Notes under the pieces: model-generated
Seen by the model: only the letters and a program-made list of their open reading frames with translations
The model's database searches: none
What the model was told of the DNA's origin: nothing
From: Caballeronia sp. LZ062
Lineage (GTDB): Bacteria > Pseudomonadota > Gammaproteobacteria > Burkholderiales > Burkholderiaceae
Reading direction: 5' to 3'
Length of the DNA stretch: 64,000 nt
Assembly (NCBI RefSeq): GCF_031450785.1
Contig: NZ_JARTWB010000003.1
Span: forward strand, 62,001 to 126,000
In this document: piece by piece, positions 60,312 to 64,000 of the stretch
How the letters are laid out: each line of letters starts with the position of its first letter
Numbering within the stretch: position 1 is the stretch's first letter
Position numbers and translations under genes: made by a program

Positions 60312-61640
60312 ATGAAATCTCGCTTCACTACATCGCCGCTCGCGGCGGATATCCCGTCGTCGGCAAACACCGGCACCTTTGAGGCAAAGACCTATGCCAA
60401 GGTTGGACGCCGCCTCATTCCATTCCTGATGCTGTGTTATCTCGGCGCTTATCTGGATCGCGTCAACGTGGGCTTTGCCAAGCTGCAAATGCTCAATGAC
60501 CTGCGCTTCTCCGAAACCGTCTATGGCATTGGCGCAGGGATCTTCTTTCTCGGCTATTTCCTGTTCGAAGTCCCAAGCAACGTCATCCTTCACAAGGTAG
60601 GCGCGCGCAACTGGCTCGCCCGCATCATGCTGACTTGGGCGGTGATTTCCGCGAGCTTCGTATTCGTGAAGTCGCCTACGATGTTCTATATCCTGCGCTT
60701 CTTCTTGGGCGTAGCCGAGGCGGGCTTCGCGCCCGGCGTCATTCTTTATCTGACGTACTGGTTTCCCGCCGCGCGGCGTGCGAAGGCCCTGTCGCTGTTT
60801 TTCATGGCGATCCCGCTCGCGGGCATCATCGGCGGCCCGCTTTCCGGTTACATCATGCATGCGCTTCAAGGCGTGCATGGACTCGCGGGATGGAAGTGGC
60901 TCTTCCTGCTCGAAGCATTGCCGTCGCTCGTGCTGGGCGTCGTGATTCTCTTCTATCTCGACAACGGCATTGCCAGTGCCAAGTGGCTCACCGATGCCGA
61001 AAAGACGCTCCTCGCTCGCAACGTGGAGAAGGACAACGCGCAAAAGCTCGAACACGTGTCGATCCGTGCATTCATCGGCGACCGGCGCCTGTGGCTCATG
61101 GCCGCGATCTACTTCTGCGTCGTGCTCGGTCAATACGGCCTCACGTTCTGGCTGCCGACCATCGTGCGTCGTGCCGGCGTGGCGGACCCGCTGTGGGTCG
61201 GCATCTTCACCGCGATTCCTTATCTGTGCGCCATCATCGCGCTTCCGCTGATCGGGGCGAGCGCCGACAAGCGCCGCGAACGTCGCCTGCATCTGGCCAT
61301 TCCGATGCTGATCGCCGCCGCCGGCTTCGCCACCTTGCCGATGCTCGGCAGCGTGGGCGCATCCATCGTGTGTGTGAGCGTGGCCGCTGCGGGCATTTTG
61401 GCTTCGTCGTCGCAATTTTGGTCGCTGCCTACGGCCGTGCTCGGCGGAATGTCGGCGGCGGCAGGAATCGCCGCGGTCAACTGCTTCGCCAACCTCGCGG
61501 GCTTCTTTTCGCCCGCCATCGTCGGCTGGCTCAACGATTTCACGGGCAAGTCCACAGCGGGGCTGATCTTCATCGCTGCTGCTGTCGTGGTCGGCGCGGC
61601 GCTGGTTTTCTTTGTGCCCGCCAGGACCGTCAATCGATAA
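60312..61640 (+). CDS. MFS transporter, ACS family, of the split-transketolase operon, 442 aa
   Basis: ACS-type 12-helix carrier: LIPFLMLCYLGAYLDRVNVG, FEVPSNVILHKVGARNWLAR, FFLGVAEAGFAPGVILYLTY and PTAVLGGMSAAAGIAAVNCF. AGGAGACAAGC precedes the ATG. It lies 86 bases after the SDR stop and 32 before the first transketolase subunit, all on one strand with no terminator, so it probably imports the substrate of this pathway. ACS carriers usually take organic anions, so a sugar acid may be more likely than a neutral sugar. Confidence 0.9.
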   Translation: MKSRFTTSPLAADIPSSANTGTFEAKTYAKVGRRLIPFLMLCYLGAYLDRVNVGFAKLQMLNDLRFSETVYGIGAGIFFLGYFLFEVPSNVILHKVGARNWLARIMLTWAVISASFVFVKSPTMFYILRFFLGVAEAGFAPGVILYLTYWFPAARRAKALSLFFMAIPLAGIIGGPLSGYIMHALQGVHGLAGWKWLFLLEALPSLVLGVVILFYLDNGIASAKWLTDAEKTLLARNVEKDNAQKLEHVSIRAFIGDRRLWLMAAIYFCVVLGQYGLTFWLPTIVRRAGVADPLWVGIFTAIPYLCAIIALPLIGASADKRRERRLHLAIPMLIAAAGFATLPMLGSVGASIVCVSVAAAGILASSSQFWSLPTAVLGGMSAAAGIAAVNCFANLAGFFSPAIVGWLNDFTGKSTAGLIFIAAAVVVGAALVFFVPARTVNR

Positions 61641-61672
61641 GTATGCCTATACATTATCTCAAGGAGACGAAC

Positions 61673-62509
61673 ATGAGCAGTCCCGTTATCGAGGAGGTGA
61701 CGCTCGCCGAGCGCGCCTATCGCATTCGCCGCAACGCCCTTTTGATGGGCGAAGTGCAGGGTCAAGGCTATATCGGGCAGGCACTCGATATCGCCGATGT
61801 ACTGGCAGTGAGTTACTTCGGCGCGATGAACTACCGCCCCGAAGATCCGGAATGGGAAGCGCGCGACCGCTTCCTGCTCTCGAACGGTCACTATGCGATT
61901 GCGCTGTACGCGGCGCTTTTCGAAGCCGGCATTCTGCCGCAAGAGGAACTCGAAACTTATGGCAGCGACGACAGCCGCCTGCCGATGTCCGGCATGGCGA
62001 GCTACACGCCCGGCATGGAAATGTCGGGCGGCTCGCTGGGACAAGGTCTCACCATTGCAGTGGGCCGGTGCCTCGGGCTTAAGCGCAAGAAGTCGAAATC
62101 CTTCGTCTATACGCTTTTCTCCGATGGCGAACTCGACGAGGGCGCGATCTGGGAAGGCTTGATGTCCGCCGCGCACTGGAAGCTCGACAACCTGATCGCA
62201 ATGATCGACGTCAACAATCAGCAAGCCGATGGTCCGTCCACGCAGATCATGGCCTTCGAGCCGCTCCTGCCGAAGCTCGAGGCGTTCGGTTGGTATGTGC
62301 AGCGCGTGAACGGCAATGATATCGACGCCGTAAAGCAAGCCTTCGACAACGCGCGAAATCTGAAAGAAGCGAAGCCGCGCATCATCGTATGCGATACGAA
62401 AATGGGCTGCGGCGTGCCGTTTCTCGAACAGCGCGAGAAGAATCACTTCATCCGGGTCGATGCGCACGAGTGGAAGCTCGCGCTCGAAGCACTCGAATCC
62501 AGCCGGTAA
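61673..62509 (+). CDS. transketolase, N-terminal (TPP-binding) subunit, 278 aa
   Basis: Equivalent to the first third of a normal transketolase: FLLSNGHYAIALYAALFEAG, PGMEMSGGSLGQGLTIAVGR and FSDGELDEGAIWEGLMSAAH followed by LIAMIDVNNQQADGPS, the TPP/Mg motif, in which the first Gly of GDG is replaced by Ser. AAGGAGA precedes the ATG. Split transketolases include 1-deoxy-xylulose-5-P-unrelated catabolic enzymes such as apulose-4-phosphate transketolase (AptA/AptB). The subunit partner starts 27 bases after the stop. Substrate unknown. Confidence 0.92.
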   Translation: MSSPVIEEVTLAERAYRIRRNALLMGEVQGQGYIGQALDIADVLAVSYFGAMNYRPEDPEWEARDRFLLSNGHYAIALYAALFEAGILPQEELETYGSDDSRLPMSGMASYTPGMEMSGGSLGQGLTIAVGRCLGLKRKKSKSFVYTLFSDGELDEGAIWEGLMSAAHWKLDNLIAMIDVNNQQADGPSTQIMAFEPLLPKLEAFGWYVQRVNGNDIDAVKQAFDNARNLKEAKPRIIVCDTKMGCGVPFLEQREKNHFIRVDAHEWKLALEALESSR

Positions 62510-62536
62510 GCCGAAGAACTCAAGCAGGAGAACAGC

Positions 62537-63535
62537 ATGAGCACCATCGAAAAGAAACCGCGTTTGAAGACCTCCGCGATGATCGCGTCTATCGCGGGCG
62601 AAGGACAAGTCACGCGCTCGGCGCCGTTCGGCCACGCGCTCGCGGAACTGGCGCGCACGAAGACGAACGTGATCGGCATGACGGCCGATCTCGGCAAATA
62701 CACGGACCTGCATATCTTCGGCAAGGCATTCCCTGACCGCTATTACCAGATGGGCATGGCCGAGCAGTTGTTGATGGGCGCCGCCGCCGGCTTCGCACAT
62801 GAAGGCGCGCAGCCGTTCGTCACGACATACGCCGTTTTCGCCACGCGCCGCGCGTATGACTTCATTCATCAGACCATCGCGGAAGACAATCTCGACGTGA
62901 AAATCGTCGCCGCGCTGCCGGGACTGACGACGGGCTACGGCCCGAGCCATCAGGCAGCCGAAGACCTCGCGCTTATGCGTGCGATGCCAAACATGACCGT
63001 CATCGATCCCTGCGATGCGCTCGACATCGAACAGATGGTGCCGGCCATCGCCGCGCACAAAGGGCCGGTTTACGCGCGGCTCTTGCGCGGCAACGTGCCT
63101 GCCGTGCTGGACGAATACGGCTATCAGTTCGAGCTCGGCAAGGCGAAGATGCTGCGCGACGGCTCGGATGTGCTGATCATTTCCTCCGGATTACTAACGA
63201 TGCGTGCACTTGAAACGGCGAAGGCGCTCGAAGCCGATAACATCGATGTGGCCGTGCTGCACGTGCCGACTATCAAGCCGCTCGACACGGAAACGATCAT
63301 TCGGGAAGCGCGGCGCACAGGCCGACTCGTGGTGGTGGCGGAGAATCATACGGTGATCGGTGGTCTCGGAGAAGCGGTCGCCTGCACGCTCCTGAACGCC
63401 GGCGTGACGCCCGCGTTCCGACAGATCGCGCTGCCCGACGCGTTCCTCGATGCAGGCGCGCTGCCTACCCTGCACGACCGCTACGGCATTTCGACGAACG
63501 TGATGTCGGACACCATCAAGGGCTGGCTCGACTAA
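62537..63535 (+). CDS. transketolase, C-terminal (PYR/C-terminal domain) subunit, 332 aa
   Basis: This holds the pyrimidine-binding and C-terminal domains: DRYYQMGMAEQLLMGAAAG (catalytic Glu in GMAEQ), FVTTYAVFATRRAYDFIHQT, LTTGYGPSHQAAEDLALMRA and the TPP-fold C-terminal segment DVLIISSGLLTMRALETAKA. Length and order match split transketolase B subunits. CAGGAGAACAGC precedes the ATG. Together with the preceding subunit it forms a heterotetramer-type transketolase. The stop overlaps the convergent DUF2894 gene by four bases. Confidence 0.92.
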   Translation: MSTIEKKPRLKTSAMIASIAGEGQVTRSAPFGHALAELARTKTNVIGMTADLGKYTDLHIFGKAFPDRYYQMGMAEQLLMGAAAGFAHEGAQPFVTTYAVFATRRAYDFIHQTIAEDNLDVKIVAALPGLTTGYGPSHQAAEDLALMRAMPNMTVIDPCDALDIEQMVPAIAAHKGPVYARLLRGNVPAVLDEYGYQFELGKAKMLRDGSDVLIISSGLLTMRALETAKALEADNIDVAVLHVPTIKPLDTETIIREARRTGRLVVVAENHTVIGGLGEAVACTLLNAGVTPAFRQIALPDAFLDAGALPTLHDRYGISTNVMSDTIKGWLD

Positions 63536-64000
63536 GACGCACTACGCCCGCGCGCAGGCTTTCTCGCGCGCGGCGCATCCTTTGCGGCAGGCGCGTTCGC
63601 GCCTGTCATCTCTTCCATCCATGAAAGCGTTTCGACGTACGCGAGAAAGTGCTGCAAATACTCCGGCGACGCTTCACGCATCAAAGCAAGCGAACGATGC
63701 ACTAGGCTGTTCGAATTGAGCGGACCCGCGTTCTTCGGCACCTTCTGCTGCGATTCGCGCAACTGCCGCTCGGCGCTGACCTTCGACCAGACGCCACGCA
63801 TGTACTCCAGCAGTTCTTCATGCGACGGATGCGTGGCCGCATGAAGCGCCATGTCGTCGAGCAAGGTGGCGAGCGGCCCTTTCTGCGCATGTGCATCATC
63901 GGCACGTTCGGCCATTGCCTGAGCGACCGTATCCGCATAGTCAGTCAGCAGCGTTGACAGGCGCGCGTCGATGATGCGTCTCGCCTCGCCTTCATGCAAC
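63532..64000 (-). CDS. DUF2894-domain protein, C-terminal part (start beyond the right edge)
   Basis: The visible 156 codons include HEGEARRIIDARLSTLLTDY, GPLATLLDDMALHAATHPSH, PELLEYMRGVWSKVSAERQL-like text (read here as EELLEYMRGVWSKVSAERQL) and SPEYLQHFLAYVETLSWMEE, the DUF2894 pattern, ending in a basic tail (ARKPARGRSAS). The frame is open to the edge; the first visible residues are mid-domain, and a TTG at 63997-63999 is not a convincing start. DUF2894 is a helical family of unknown function found in Burkholderia relatives. It is convergent with the transketolase genes. Confidence 0.85.
   Translation of the reverse strand, partial: LHEGEARRIIDARLSTLLTDYADTVAQAMAERADDAHAQKGPLATLLDDMALHAATHPSHEELLEYMRGVWSKVSAERQLRESQQKVPKNAGPLNSNSLVHRSLALMREASPEYLQHFLAYVETLSWMEEMTGANAPAAKDAPRARKPARGRSAS

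Noticed and set aside
61220..63058. 612-codon open frame on the minus strand opposite the transketolase genes
   Set aside because: Long antisense frames are common in GC-rich genes. The plus-strand genes have clear motifs and ribosome sites, and this one has neither.
1..64000. CRISPR arrays, tRNA or rRNA genes, insertion sequences, integrases and phage genes
   Set aside because: I looked for regularly spaced repeats, cloverleaf-like segments, transposase and integrase motifs and structural phage genes and saw none.

Overview
The window is high-GC DNA (roughly 60-65 % by eye) with gene families typical of Burkholderiaceae: DUF4148, FlhD/FlhC, a split transketolase, many ACS-type MFS carriers, LysR regulators and VpsR-like activators. 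A Paraburkholderia/Caballeronia-like genome, possibly a secondary replicon, is my inference. I see no rRNA, tRNA, CRISPR array, insertion sequence or phage module. Coding density is normal except at about 9.9-10.6 kb, 18.3-19.1 kb and 20.0-21.5 kb; the last holds decayed genes.

Layout. 0-8 kb: the 5' end of a TetR gene, an unknown gene, a DUF1479 (YbiU-like) oxygenase with a divergent AraC regulator, then an FMN-dependent sulfur-type monooxygenase divergent from tauABC. 8-20 kb: two chemoreceptor genes, an SDR, a quinone oxidoreductase/ABM pair with a divergent LysR, an MFS gene behind two LacI-type operators, and flhDC. 20-24 kb: a frameshifted pdxA-like remnant, an orphan membrane-anchored TAXI protein and an aldo/keto reductase. 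24-32 kb: a uronate-oxidation module (uronate dehydrogenase, SMP-30 lactonase, two MFS carriers, a LacI regulator) with repeated operator-like sites, ending in a chemoreceptor gene that shares its control region with one carrier. 32-41 kb: a glycosyltransferase, a single-domain response regulator, a small membrane metalloprotease, an SDR, a cold-shock gene, TauE/SafE with a divergent LysR, and PPK2 with a YdcH-like protein. 41-45.5 kb: LysR, MFS, LigJ and LigK, the lower half of a protocatechuate/gallate meta-cleavage pathway. 45.8-53 kb: a VpsR-like activator, an epoxide-hydrolase-like enzyme, an isocitrate-lyase-family enzyme, small DUF proteins, periplasmic trehalase and a secreted mutarotase. 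53-59 kb: a multi-PAS hybrid kinase set among very small hydrophilic proteins. 59.4-63.5 kb: an SDR, MFS and two-subunit transketolase operon, then the 3' part of a DUF2894 gene running off the right edge.

Common threads. All three chemoreceptor genes have a sequence resembling the flagellar sigma-28 promoter upstream, and flhDC, the master regulator above sigma-28, lies in the same window. Most metabolic blocks pair an ACS-family carrier with one to three enzymes, as expected of a soil or plant-associated bacterium using sugar acids, aromatics and sulfonates. The best leads are the uronate regulon with two distinct repeated palindromes, the split-transketolase operon of unknown substrate, and the SDR lacking its catalytic Tyr/Lys pair.
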